DNA from: Alphaproteobacteria bacterium
Lineage (GTDB): Bacteria; Pseudomonadota; Alphaproteobacteria; Rickettsiales; UBA3002
Direction of reading: 5' to 3'
Assembly: GCA_021732545.1 (NCBI GenBank)
Contig: JAKFUW010000234.1
Span: 1-26,034 of the forward strand
DNA length: 26,034 nucleotides
Part shown: in pieces, positions 7,492-15,747 of the stretch
Layout of the letters: each line of letters begins with the position of its first letter
Position numbering within the stretch: the stretch's first letter is position 1
Notes under the pieces: model-generated
What the model was told of the DNA's origin: nothing
Databases searched by the model: none
The model's input: only the letters and a program-made list of their open reading frames with translations
Made by a program: the position numbers and the translations under genes

Positions 7492-8580
7492 ATGCTCTAT
7501 AATTTACTCGCGCCCTATGCTAATGATTTCCAGCTCTTCAATCTGTTTCGTTATCTAACCTTTCGCTCTGGTGGCGCCGTTTTAACCGCACTCATCATCA
7601 GTTTTGTGATTGGCCCTGCGATGATCCGCTGGCTCAAATCCAAGCAGCATGGCGGGCAACCGATCAGGCTCGATGGCCCTGAATCGCATCTGCTCACCAA
7701 AAAAGGAACGCCCACCATGGGCGGCTTGATGATGCTATTATCGGTTGGAATTTCGACCTTATTGTGGGCGGATTTATCGAACCATTATGTGTGGATTGTG
7801 TTGCTGGTGACCTTTGGTTATGGGCTGATTGGCTTTGGCGATGATTATTTAAAAGTGAGCAAGAAAAACACCAAAGGCCTTCCTGGAAAACTCAAATTAG
7901 CGGGGCAGATTATCATTGCGCTGATCGCAGCATTATGGGTGCAGCAAGTAGCACCTGAAAACATCAACCACCACATGTCGGTGCCGTTTTTTAAAAATCT
8001 TTTGGTTGATCTGGCGTGGTTCTATATTCCGTTTGTATTGGTGGTGATGGTGGGGGCATCAAACGCGGTGAATCTAACCGACGGACTTGATGGTTTAGCG
8101 ATTGTACCGATCATGATTTGCGCAGGATGTTTTGCGCTGATTTGTTATCTGGTGGGTAACGCCGTCTTTGCCGATTATTTGCAAATTCTGATGGTACCTG
8201 GCACGGGAGAACTTGCGGTGTTTTGCGCCGCGATGATCGGCGCTGGCCTTGGGTTTTTGTGGTTCAATGCGCCACCCGCAATGGTGTTTATGGGCGACAC
8301 GGGAAGCCTTGCCTTTGGTGGCTCGCTGGGCATCATCAGCGTGATTGTGAAACATGAATTGGTGCTCGCAATCATTGGTGGATTATTCGTGATGGAAGCC
8401 GTGTCGGTGATGGTGCAGGTGGCCTCGTTCAAGTTGACTGGAAAACGGGTATTTCGCATGGCGCCGATTCATCACCATTTCGAGAAAAAAGGGTGGCCAG
8501 AATCGACCGTGGTGATTCGCTTTTGGATCATTGCGGTGATCTTGGCGCTGATTGGTTTATCGACATTGAAATTGAGATAG
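7492..8580 (+). CDS. mraY: Phospho-N-acetylmuramoyl-pentapeptide-transferase MraY
   Basis: MraY is the polytopic enzyme moving phospho-MurNAc-pentapeptide onto undecaprenyl phosphate to form lipid I. The 362-residue product has about ten hydrophobic segments and the family motifs: KGTPTMGGLM near residue 70, GFGDDYLKV with the paired aspartates, NAVNLTDGLDGLA (catalytic aspartate region), FMGDTGSLAFGG and the C-terminal APIHHHFEKKGW. The start has AGGAAC 5-10 nt upstream. The stop is 5 nt before murD. Confidence 0.97.
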   Translation: MLYNLLAPYANDFQLFNLFRYLTFRSGGAVLTALIISFVIGPAMIRWLKSKQHGGQPIRLDGPESHLLTKKGTPTMGGLMMLLSVGISTLLWADLSNHYVWIVLLVTFGYGLIGFGDDYLKVSKKNTKGLPGKLKLAGQIIIALIAALWVQQVAPENINHHMSVPFFKNLLVDLAWFYIPFVLVVMVGASNAVNLTDGLDGLAIVPIMICAGCFALICYLVGNAVFADYLQILMVPGTGELAVFCAAMIGAGLGFLWFNAPPAMVFMGDTGSLAFGGSLGIISVIVKHELVLAIIGGLFVMEAVSVMVQVASFKLTGKRVFRMAPIHHHFEKKGWPESTVVIRFWIIAVILALIGLSTLKLR

Positions 8581-8585
8581 AGATC

Positions 8586-9968
8586 ATGATTCAACTTCCA
8601 TCATTACGCAATCAAACCATCGGCGTGTTAGGCCTCGGAAAAACCGGAAATGCAACGGTGGATGCACTGATTGCGTCAGGTGCAAATGTGATCGCGTGGG
8701 ATGACAATGAGGCCGCGCGCGAAGCATTGATAGTGGGGCGTTCTGGCAAAGTTAAAGTGCAGATTCCAGCTTCATGGCCGTGGCGTGATGTGGCCATGCT
8801 GGTGATGTCGCCGGGTATTGCGCTCACACACCCGAAACCGCATCATGTGGTGGAGCTAGCGCAGCAAGCAGGCGTCGAAATTATTGGCGATATTGAGCTG
8901 CTCTATCGTGCCTGCCCCGATGCTATTTATATTGCGATTACGGGTACCAATGGCAAATCGACGACGACTAGTTTGATTGGCCATATTTTGCAGCAATCAG
9001 GGCGGCATGTGCAGGTGGGTGGTAATCTGGGTCAACCCGTGCTCAGTATGGAGCCACTGAAGGCAGGTGACATCTATGTGTTGGAACTTTCTTCCTATCA
9101 ACTGGATTTAATAAACACGACAAGATTTAATGTCGCGGTGTTGCTTAATTTCAGCCCCGATCATTTGGATCGTCACGGTGATATGGCAGGATATATTGCG
9201 GCCAAAAAACATATTTTTGAACGCCAAGATTTGCAGTCCACGGCGATCGTGGGAGTCGATGATGCAACCGCCGAATCAGTATGCCGTGAGCTGATTGCGC
9301 ATGCTGCACAGAAGGTGATTCCCATCATGACCACGCAGCACAGTGACAAAGGTATTTGGGTGAAAGAGGCTGTGTTGCACAACCCATTAGCACAGCCCGA
9401 AATCACGTTGGATCTATCAGCATTTGAAACATTGCGCGGCGTGCATAATCATCAGAATGCAGCGGCGGCCTATGCAGCATGCTGGTCGGTCGGGATCGGC
9501 CACGCGCAAATTACTTCTGCTATGAAAAGTTATCCTGGCCTTGCACACCGAATGCAGCTGGTTGGTAAAAAAGACGGCGTAAGTTTTGTCAATGATAGCA
9601 AGGCAACGAATGCCGATGCTGCAGCAAAATCGCTTGGCAGTTACGAGACTATTTATTGGATAGCAGGGGGCATGGCCAAAGCGGGTGGTATTGAATCGCT
9701 TGCTCCTTATTTTCCGCGCATTAAACACGCTTTTTTAATCGGTACCGCGCAAGATGAATTTGCGGCAACCTTGCATGACCATGTGGCTGCACAAAAATGT
9801 GAAACGCTCGATGCGGCATTCCATGCTGCGCTGCAACAAATTGAACGCGATGGTGCGCAGAATGCAGTCATTCTTTTGGCACCTGCCTGCGCATCATTTG
9901 ATCAGTTCAAAAGCTTTGAACATCGCGGCGAGGTGTTTGTTGCGTTGGTGAATCAACATGCAATTTGA
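8586..9968 (+). CDS. murD: UDP-N-acetylmuramoyl-L-alanine:D-glutamate ligase MurD
   Basis: MurD adds D-Glu, the second residue of the stem peptide. I choose the ATG at 8586, giving 460 residues opening MIQLPSLRNQTIGVLGLGKTG. The longer in-frame alternative at 8493 would lie entirely within mraY and adds 31 residues unlike the family. Motifs: the N-terminal Rossmann glycine loop VLGLGKTG, P-loop G120-TNGKST126, ELSSYQLD, NFSPDHLDRHG and the C-terminal VNDSKATNADA. The last 11 nt overlap ftsW. Confidence 0.95.
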   Translation: MIQLPSLRNQTIGVLGLGKTGNATVDALIASGANVIAWDDNEAAREALIVGRSGKVKVQIPASWPWRDVAMLVMSPGIALTHPKPHHVVELAQQAGVEIIGDIELLYRACPDAIYIAITGTNGKSTTTSLIGHILQQSGRHVQVGGNLGQPVLSMEPLKAGDIYVLELSSYQLDLINTTRFNVAVLLNFSPDHLDRHGDMAGYIAAKKHIFERQDLQSTAIVGVDDATAESVCRELIAHAAQKVIPIMTTQHSDKGIWVKEAVLHNPLAQPEITLDLSAFETLRGVHNHQNAAAAYAACWSVGIGHAQITSAMKSYPGLAHRMQLVGKKDGVSFVNDSKATNADAAAKSLGSYETIYWIAGGMAKAGGIESLAPYFPRIKHAFLIGTAQDEFAATLHDHVAAQKCETLDAAFHAALQQIERDGAQNAVILLAPACASFDQFKSFEHRGEVFVALVNQHAI

Positions 9969-11070
9969 CCGCACGAATCTTTCTCTCGTTGGTCGCTGGT
10001 GGTGGACGGTGGACCGCCCGACATGGTTTGCATTACTGCTGCTGATGTGTGTGGGCGCGGTGATGGTGACGGCGGCAAGTCCCGCTGTGGCTGAGCGTCT
10101 GGGTTATGATTCATTTTATTTTGTGACGCGCCAGCATATCTTTTTGGCGATGTCGCTGGCGGTGATGTTTGGTGTTTCACTTTTAAGTGTGCCGCAAATT
10201 CGCAAAGTGGCGGTGGCGACATTTTTAGTCAGCCTGATATTTATGTTGCTGCTGCCTTTGATTGGATTTGAAAATAAAGGTGCCATTCGCTGGGTACGGA
10301 TTGCGGGGATCTCGCTGCAACCATCGGAGTTTTTAAAGCCTGTTTTTGCCGTGGTGATGGCGTGGATTTTTGCGGAAAAATATCAGTCGCGCACCTTCCC
10401 TGCATTTCGGATTGCGCTAGCTGTTTATGCGCTGGTGGTGGTGCTGCTGATTATGCAGCCCGATTTTGGGATGACGGTGGCGCTGACCTGCATGTTTGGA
10501 ATTCAGTTTTTTCTGGCAGGCATGCCGTTTGTGTGGGTAGCGGTGATGCTGGGGATGGGGTTGTTTGGCGTGATTGCGGCCTATTTCTTTTTGCCGCATG
10601 TGACGCAACGGATTGATCGATTTTTAGACCCGTCATCGGGCGATAATTATCAGGTCGAAAAATCACTAGAGGCGTTTAAAAATGGCGGGTTGTTGGGGCG
10701 GGGACCGGGTGAAGGGGAAATCAAACACATCATCCCCGATTCGCATACCGATTTTGTGTTCTCGGTGGTGGGCGAAGAATATGGCCTCATTGTGAGCTTG
10801 CTGGTGATCGGAATTTTTGCGTTTGTGGTGATGCGAGGGCTATTTCGGTTGATGCAAGAGCAAGATGTGTTTGTGATGATTGCAGCATCTGGGTTGCTCG
10901 CGCAATTTGGGATTCAGGCGATTATCAATATGGGCGTGGCGGTGAATTTGCTACCCGCCAAAGGCATGACGCTGCCATTTTTAAGTTACGGTGGGTCGTC
11001 ACTGATTTCGATGGCGCTGGCGATGGGCATGTTGCTTGCGCTCACCCGAAAGCGATATGGGATAAGATAG
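9958..11070 (+). CDS. ftsW: Septal peptidoglycan glycosyltransferase FtsW
   Basis: FtsW is the SEDS-family polymerase that builds septal glycan strands with FtsI. The 370-residue product has about ten membrane helices, the segments GAIRWVRIAGISLQPSEFLK and GRGPGEGEIKHIIPDSHTDF (containing the conserved aspartate of SEDS proteins), and the C-terminal LPAKGMTLPFLSYGGSSL. The ATG lies within the end of murD with no clear Shine-Dalgarno, so translation is probably coupled. The TAG stop overlaps the first bases of a heptamer inverted repeat. Confidence 0.95.
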   Translation: MQFDRTNLSLVGRWWWTVDRPTWFALLLLMCVGAVMVTAASPAVAERLGYDSFYFVTRQHIFLAMSLAVMFGVSLLSVPQIRKVAVATFLVSLIFMLLLPLIGFENKGAIRWVRIAGISLQPSEFLKPVFAVVMAWIFAEKYQSRTFPAFRIALAVYALVVVLLIMQPDFGMTVALTCMFGIQFFLAGMPFVWVAVMLGMGLFGVIAAYFFLPHVTQRIDRFLDPSSGDNYQVEKSLEAFKNGGLLGRGPGEGEIKHIIPDSHTDFVFSVVGEEYGLIVSLLVIGIFAFVVMRGLFRLMQEQDVFVMIAASGLLAQFGIQAIINMGVAVNLLPAKGMTLPFLSYGGSSLISMALAMGMLLALTRKRYGIR

Positions 11071-11130
11071 TTGCCAGTTGCCAGTTTTCAGCTATGACTA
11101 ACGACTCGCAACTCGCAACTGGCAACTCAT
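11069..11130. repeat. Heptamer-array inverted repeat filling the ftsW-murG gap
   Basis: The left arm AGTTGCCAGTTGC (11069-11081) and right arm GCAACTGGCAACT (11115-11127) are perfect 13-bp reverse complements. The left side is a 7-nt tandem (TTGCCAG, twice). The right side, about 11096-11130, is five degenerate 7-nt units of the form (G/A)ACTxxC. The element occupies essentially the whole 61-nt gap and begins within the ftsW stop codon. No T-tract follows, so it is not a classical terminator. murG has no visible Shine-Dalgarno. Confidence 0.85.
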
Positions 11131-11131
11131 C

Positions 11132-12229
11132 ATGACTATCCTTCTTGCATCAGGCGGCACTGGCGGCCATATCTTTCCCGCGCAAGCGTTGGCGGAAAGT
11201 TTGCTTGCGCAAAACATTTCTGTGGCGCTGATGACGGATCGCCGTTTTCATCACTATAATGAGGCGGCGCTGCAAGGGGTGTTTGGGCGCATTCCACTGC
11301 ATCATATTCATGCCGGAAATCTGAGCGGTAACCTCATTCAAAAACTCAAAGGTTCGCTTGCCTTAGTGCGAGGCATTATGCAAGCGCGGCGGATCATCAA
11401 ACGCATGAAGCCTGCATGCGTGGTTGGCTTTGGCGGGTATCCCTCGTTCCCCACATTGTTGGCGGCAACGATGCTAAACGTGCCGACCATTGTGCATGAA
11501 CAAAATTCGGTATTGGGGCGCACCAATCGCTGGTTGAGCCGCCGTGTGAGCCGCATTGCGACCACCTATGAAACCACCCAATTACTGCCTGAAAGTTGCA
11601 AACATAAAGCGGTGTGTGTTGGCAATCCGGTGCGTGCGGCGGTGTTGGCGTTGCGTGAATTACCGTATGTTGCGCCTGAGCAAGATGGTATTTTACGAGT
11701 GCTGATCACCGGCGGTAGCCAGGGTGCGCATGTGTTTAGCGCCGTGGTGCCCGAGGCCGTGAAGTTACTTCCCGAAGCGCTGCGCGTGCGCTTGCGGATT
11801 GAGCAGCAATGCCGTGCCGATGTGATGGATGCCACGCGCGCCGCTTATGCCGCCATGGGAATTCAGGCCGATCTTGCGCCGTTTTTTGCTGACATTCCGC
11901 AACGCCTTGCTTCGGCGCATTTAGTGATTGGCAGAGCAGGGGCATCGACCGTGGCGGAGTTATCGTGCGCTGGCAGACCCGCGCTTTTGGTGCCCTATCC
12001 TGCGGCGATGGACAACCACCAATATTATAATGCGCAAAGCGTGGCGGATGCGAATGCGGGCTGGGTGATGGTGCAAGATGGCTTCACGCCACAAGCGTTG
12101 GCTGCGCGGCTGGAAGCTTTGTTGCTGACTCCCGATACACTCACCCAAACGGCCGCGAACATGCGCGAGCTTGGCAAGCCCGATGCAGCGGATGCGTTGG
12201 CTCGGTTGGTTTTGGGTTCTAGGGGCTAG
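11132..12229 (+). CDS. murG: UDP-N-acetylglucosamine transferase MurG
   Basis: MurG is the membrane-associated GT28 glycosyltransferase adding GlcNAc to lipid I to make lipid II. The 365-residue product has the N-terminal G-loop LLASGGTGGHIFPA, HEQNSVLGRTNR, the second G-loop ITGGSQGAHVFS, GRAGASTVAELS (the UDP-GlcNAc-binding region) and DNHQYYNA. The start ATG follows a repeat element and lacks a ribosome binding site. The last residues (GSRG) and the TAG stop are encoded by the next heptamer element, so the natural C-terminus was probably altered by it. Confidence 0.95.
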   Translation: MTILLASGGTGGHIFPAQALAESLLAQNISVALMTDRRFHHYNEAALQGVFGRIPLHHIHAGNLSGNLIQKLKGSLALVRGIMQARRIIKRMKPACVVGFGGYPSFPTLLAATMLNVPTIVHEQNSVLGRTNRWLSRRVSRIATTYETTQLLPESCKHKAVCVGNPVRAAVLALRELPYVAPEQDGILRVLITGGSQGAHVFSAVVPEAVKLLPEALRVRLRIEQQCRADVMDATRAAYAAMGIQADLAPFFADIPQRLASAHLVIGRAGASTVAELSCAGRPALLVPYPAAMDNHQYYNAQSVADANAGWVMVQDGFTPQALAARLEALLLTPDTLTQTAANMRELGKPDAADALARLVLGSRG

Positions 12230-12326
12230 GTGCTAGGGGCTATAGAAGAAATACACAGGGTGGTTGCGTATTGCAGACGATAGCGTTAGATATATGACTA
12301 GCCCCTAACCCCTAGAGCCTGGCCCC
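12215..12326. repeat. Heptamer-array inverted repeat at the murG-murC junction
   Basis: The left array has 7-nt units CTAGGGG and CTAGGTG alternating from 12219 to about 12245, with TAGGGGCTA at 12220 and again at 12234. The right array, about 12297-12326, has units CTAGCCC, CTAACCC, CTAGAGC and CTGGCCC and is inversely complementary (TAGCCCCTA at 12299). About 55 nt of unrelated sequence separates the arms. The murG stop lies inside the left array, and the right array ends 3 nt before the annotated murC ATG. Confidence 0.85.
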
Positions 12327-12328
12327 TT

Positions 12329-13810
12329 ATGAACACAACTACCATTCGATCTTTTCCCGTATCCAAAACCATGTCGCTCGATGTGGGCACATTGCATTTT
12401 GTGGGCATTGGTGGCATCGGTATGAGCGGCATTGCGGAGGTGCTGCACAATTTAGGATATACCGTGCAAGGCACCGATTTAAGCGAGAGTGCCACGGTGG
12501 AACGCTTGCGCGGTTTGGGCATGAAGGTGATGATCGGCCACGCGGCAGAGCACATTGCGGGGGCCAGCGCCATTGTGATTTCGTCTGCGGTCAAACCCAC
12601 TAACGCGGAAGTGATCGAGGCGCGCAATCAACGGATTCCGGTGTTGCGTAGAGCAGAAATGCTCGCCGAATTGATGCGCTTGAAAATGACCGTTTCCATC
12701 GCGGGAACCCACGGCAAAACCACCACCACGTCACTAGTGGCCGCGATGTTTGAAGCGGCAGGCCTCAACCCCACCGTCATCAATGGCGGCATCATCAACG
12801 CCTATGGCACCAACGCTGTGCTAGGCAAAGGCGAATGGATGGTGGTGGAAGCCGATGAATCCGACGGCACCTTCATCAAGATCCCCTCAACCATTGCGGT
12901 CGTCACCAACATCGACCCCGAACATCTCGATCATTATGGATCGTTCGATAATCTGCGCGCGGCGTTTAAGCAGTTCCTCGAGAATATTCCGTTTTATGGA
13001 TTTGGAGTGATGTGTCTGGATCATCCCGAAGTGCAAAATCTCGTTGCCAAAATCACCGATCGGCGCGTGATCACTTATGGCCTAAGCCCCCAAGCCGATG
13101 TGCGCGCGGTGAATGTAGCGCCACAGGGTAAAGTGCAGCGATTCGATGTGGAAATTATGGACCGCGTGACCGCAGAAATTCGCGTGATCAAAGGCGTGGA
13201 ACTGCCGATGCACGGCCAGCATAATGTGCTCAATGCGTTGGCTGCGGTCAGTGTGGCGATTGAGCTTGGCATGCCCGATGCTGCGATCATCAAAGGCTTC
13301 AAGAACTTTGGTGGCGTCAAGCGCCGCTTCACGCAAACGGGGCAGGTGGATGGCATCACCATCATTGATGATTATGGTCATCATCCGGTGGAAATTGCGG
13401 CGACATTATCGGCGGCGCGCGCAGCGGTAGCCGGCACGCAAGGCCGCGTGATTGCGGTGGTGCAACCGCATCGCTATTCGAGGCTTTCGAGTTTATTTGA
13501 AGGTTTTTGCACCTGCTGCAATGATGCGGATCTGGTGATTGTGGCACCGGTTTACACTGCGGGCGAAGAACCGATTGAAGGCATTCACAGCGAGGCGCTG
13601 GCGGAGGGTTTGCGAAACCATGGCCATAAGCAGGTGATGCTGCTCGAATCGGAACATGATCTGGCTGGCTTGATTGATGAACTGGCACTCCCTGATGATT
13701 ATGTGATTTGTTTGGGCGCAGGCAGCATCAGCAAATGGGCGAATGCATTGCCTGAGCAATTATCGAAAATACGAAGTCATGAAAATACGAAGTCACGAAA
13801 CGCATCATGA
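12329..13810 (+). CDS. murC: UDP-N-acetylmuramate:L-alanine ligase MurC
   Basis: MurC adds L-Ala, the first residue of the stem peptide. Motifs: the Rossmann loop FVGIGGIGMSGIAEVLHNLGY, P-loop G126-THGKTTT, EADESDGTF, NIDPEHLDHYG and DDYGHHPVEI. The 493-residue frame starts at 12329; an ATG at 12371 (MSLDVGTLHFVG) would match the usual family start better. Neither has a clear Shine-Dalgarno because a repeat element occupies the upstream DNA. The last 15-17 residues (ending SHENTKSRNAS) lie beyond the normal end ISKWANALPEQL and are encoded by a 16-nt tandem repeat. The stop overlaps the murB ATG. Confidence 0.94.
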   Translation: MNTTTIRSFPVSKTMSLDVGTLHFVGIGGIGMSGIAEVLHNLGYTVQGTDLSESATVERLRGLGMKVMIGHAAEHIAGASAIVISSAVKPTNAEVIEARNQRIPVLRRAEMLAELMRLKMTVSIAGTHGKTTTTSLVAAMFEAAGLNPTVINGGIINAYGTNAVLGKGEWMVVEADESDGTFIKIPSTIAVVTNIDPEHLDHYGSFDNLRAAFKQFLENIPFYGFGVMCLDHPEVQNLVAKITDRRVITYGLSPQADVRAVNVAPQGKVQRFDVEIMDRVTAEIRVIKGVELPMHGQHNVLNALAAVSVAIELGMPDAAIIKGFKNFGGVKRRFTQTGQVDGITIIDDYGHHPVEIAATLSAARAAVAGTQGRVIAVVQPHRYSRLSSLFEGFCTCCNDADLVIVAPVYTAGEEPIEGIHSEALAEGLRNHGHKQVMLLESEHDLAGLIDELALPDDYVICLGAGSISKWANALPEQLSKIRSHENTKSRNAS

Positions 13811-13839
13811 CGTCGTGCCTTCCTGACGTCGTGCCTTCG
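13768..13839. repeat. Double 16-nt tandem repeat spanning the murC stop and murB start
   Basis: Two 16-nt copies of AATACGAAGTCA(T/C)GAA lie at 13768-13783 and 13784-13799. Two copies of TGACGTCGTGCCTTC(C/G) lie at 13808-13823 and 13824-13839. The second pair is roughly inversely complementary to the first (TTCGTGACTTCG against GTCGTGCCTTCG). The architecture matches the heptamer elements (tandem units in each arm, arms inverted), but the unit is longer and the element is fully translated. Confidence 0.75.
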
Positions 13840-14787
13840 TCTCTTCCTGCTGTGCGCGGCAGTTACAGGGCGTCCGCTGATTTATCGGCTACCACTTGGT
13901 TTCGCGTGGGTGGTTGCGCAGAGATTTTATTCAAGCCTGCTGATGCGGAAGATCTTGCGCATTTTATCGCGCATAAATCAAGCGATGTGCCTGTTACGAT
14001 TTTAGGCGTGGGATCTAATGTAGTGGTACGCGATGGCGGGATTGATGGCGTGGTGATTCGCTTAGGACGAGGGTTCACACAGATGACGCTTTCCCCTCAC
14101 CCTAACCCTCTCCCGGGGGAGAGGGAAGCTGCGCGCAGCGCAGCGGGTGATGAGGTGTTAACGGTAGGCGCTGGTTGCTTGGACACCAATGTCGCAGAGT
14201 TTGCCGCGCAACGTCACGTGCAAGGGTTGGAATTTTTAAGTGGGATTCCAGGCACCATCGGCGGCGCACTAGCCATGAATGCGGGAGCTTACGGCGCTGA
14301 GATCAAAGATGTGTTAATAATGGCGCAAGCGGTCAGCCCTGCAGGGCAATTAGTGTGGCTGGATGCACACGAACTCGAATTTTCGTATCGCCATTGTGGA
14401 TTGCCACATGGGTGGATTTTTACCGCCGCAGTGCTGCGTGCACCACGCGGTGACGAGGCGACGATTCGCACACGAATGGCTACAATTGCTGCGGCTCGCG
14501 AATCGACACAGCCTACACGCGAGCGCACGGGTGGCAGCACGTTTAAAAACCCCACACTGCCCGATGGCACCACAAAAAAAGCGTGGGAGTTGATTGACGC
14601 GGCCGGCTGTCGTGGTATGATGATAGGAGCGGCGCAAGTGTCGCAGTTGCATTGCAACTTTTTGATCAATAATGGCGGCGCCACCGCAGACGAGATTGAA
14701 CGGCTCGGCGAAGAAGTTCGCGAAAAGGTGTTCGCAAACTCCGGCATCAGACTGGAGTGGGAAATAAAACGCATCGGCAAGAAGTAG
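13807..14787 (+). CDS. murB: UDP-N-acetylenolpyruvoylglucosamine reductase MurB, with repeat-derived insertions
   Basis: MurB is the FAD/NADPH enzyme reducing UDP-GlcNAc-enolpyruvate to UDP-MurNAc. The FAD-binding segments are TTWFRVGGCAEILF and VTILGVGSNVVVRDGGIDG; also seen are SGIPGTIGGALAMNAGAYG, the catalytic-serine motif GSTFKNP and a C-terminal glutamate in RLEWEIKRIG. The first 13 or so residues (MTSCLPDVVPSS) come from a 16-nt repeat; the family-like sequence begins at LPAVRG. Residues about 95-115 (LSPHPNPLPGERE region) are an in-frame palindromic repeat inserted where relatives have a short turn between GRGFTQM and the VLTVGAG strand. The core is intact, so I expect a functional enzyme. 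Confidence 0.93.
   Translation: MTSCLPDVVPSSLPAVRGSYRASADLSATTWFRVGGCAEILFKPADAEDLAHFIAHKSSDVPVTILGVGSNVVVRDGGIDGVVIRLGRGFTQMTLSPHPNPLPGEREAARSAAGDEVLTVGAGCLDTNVAEFAAQRHVQGLEFLSGIPGTIGGALAMNAGAYGAEIKDVLIMAQAVSPAGQLVWLDAHELEFSYRHCGLPHGWIFTAAVLRAPRGDEATIRTRMATIAAARESTQPTRERTGGSTFKNPTLPDGTTKKAWELIDAAGCRGMMIGAAQVSQLHCNFLINNGGATADEIERLGEEVREKVFANSGIRLEWEIKRIGKK
14091..14156. repeat. Palindromic repeat inserted in frame in murB
   Basis: The core palindrome is CCCTCTCCC (14106-14114), GG, GGGAGAGGG (14117-14125). A second small palindrome, GCTGCGCGCAGC, follows at 14128-14139. The flanks CCTCACCC and GGGTGATGAGG are also roughly inverted. The inserted length is about 63 nt, a multiple of three. The translation SPHPNPLPGERE is familiar to me from spurious ORFs over this repeat in many genomes. 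The same core, CCTCTCCC/GGGAGAGG, sits after ftsA at 17992-18010. Confidence 0.85.
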
Positions 14788-14843
14788 TCTCCAGCGGCCA
14801 GTGGCCAGTATTCTGGGGACTGGCAACTGACGACTGGAGACTG
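14786..14843. repeat. Heptamer-array hairpin between murB and ddl, containing the ddl ribosome binding site
   Basis: AGTCTCCAG (14786-14794) and CTGGAGACT (14834-14842) are perfect inverted arms, and the inner arms (GGCCAGTGGCCAGT against ACTGGCAACTGACG, 14796-14832) pair imperfectly. The right side is in 7-nt units ACTGGCA, ACTGACG and ACTGGAG from 14819. The murB TAG overlaps the left arm. The only plausible ddl Shine-Dalgarno, GGAG at 14836-14839, is within the right arm. Confidence 0.85.
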
Positions 14844-14847
14844 CCTG

Positions 14848-15747
14848 ATGCACATAGCCCTACTTAAAGGTGGAATTTCAACCGAGCGCGAGGTATCGCT
14901 CACCAGCGGTGCAGCGGTGGAAAAAGCCTTGCTGACATTGGGCTATAAGGTGAGCCCGATTGATGTGGGACACGATGTGGCAGCACAACTTTCCGCGCTC
15001 AAACCCGACGCAGCATTCAATGCGCTGCATGGTCGCTATGGCGAGGATGGCTGCATCCAAGGCATCTTAGAATATCTGAAAATTCCTTATACGCATTCGG
15101 GCGTGTTGGCCTCGGCTTTGGCGATGGATAAACCGATGGCCAAACATATCTTTGCGCAAAGCGGTTTGCGCTGCGCAGCAGGCGACGTGTTCACGAAAGC
15201 GCAGATGCTAAGCGGCGATCCGATGCCACGACCTTATGTGGTGAAACCATTGAATGAAGGTTCCAGCGTTGGGGTCACGATTGTGCATGAGCATGACAAT
15301 TTTTTCTTCGATGCGACTAACTGGCATTTTGGCGAGGCGGTGCTGGTCGAGACCTATATTGCAGGGCGCGAAATTCAAGTGGCGGTGCTGGATAATGAGG
15401 CACTCGGCGCGATTGAGGTTAAACCGCTCAGTGGTTTTTATGATTATGAAGCCAAATATACAGATGGAAAAGCGCTGCACCTCATGCCCGCGCCGATTGA
15501 TAAAGCGCGCTATGATGAGGTGTGCGAACTGGGCTTACGTGCGCATCAAGCGCTCGGGTGCCGAGGACTTACACGATCAGATTTTCGTTTCAATGAAGGC
15601 GGCGACAATCAGTTTTACATTCTGGAAACCAATACGCAACCAGGCATGACGCCGCTGTCGCTCTCGCCCGAAATTGCCGCGCATCGCGGTATCAGTTTTG
15701 AGCAATTGATAGAGCGACTGGTGAAGGGGGCGCGGCTGGATGGCTAA
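14848..15747 (+). CDS. ddl: D-alanine:D-alanine ligase
   Basis: Ddl is the ATP-grasp enzyme making the D-Ala-D-Ala dipeptide used by MurF. The 299-residue length is typical of DdlB-type enzymes. Motifs: the N-terminal KGGISTEREVSLTSG, NALHGRYGEDGCIQG, the ATP-binding loop YVVKPLNE-G138-SSVGV and the C-terminal LETNTQPGMTPLSL with metal-ligand glutamate and asparagine. The start is preceded by GGAG within the right arm of a repeat hairpin, so initiation may be weakened or modulated. The last 8 nt overlap ftsQ. Confidence 0.96.
   Translation: MHIALLKGGISTEREVSLTSGAAVEKALLTLGYKVSPIDVGHDVAAQLSALKPDAAFNALHGRYGEDGCIQGILEYLKIPYTHSGVLASALAMDKPMAKHIFAQSGLRCAAGDVFTKAQMLSGDPMPRPYVVKPLNEGSSVGVTIVHEHDNFFFDATNWHFGEAVLVETYIAGREIQVAVLDNEALGAIEVKPLSGFYDYEAKYTDGKALHLMPAPIDKARYDEVCELGLRAHQALGCRGLTRSDFRFNEGGDNQFYILETNTQPGMTPLSLSPEIAAHRGISFEQLIERLVKGARLDG

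Noticed and set aside
8493..8585. Longer murD start inside mraY
   Set aside because: The added 31 residues are a frame-shifted translation of mraY and unlike MurD; the ATG at 8586 gives the usual N-terminus.
11069..14843. Heptamer arrays considered as CRISPR or as plain Rho-independent terminators
   Set aside because: Units are 7 nt without spacers, so not CRISPR; stems are not followed by U-tracts and lie between genes expected to be co-transcribed, so simple terminators are unlikely.
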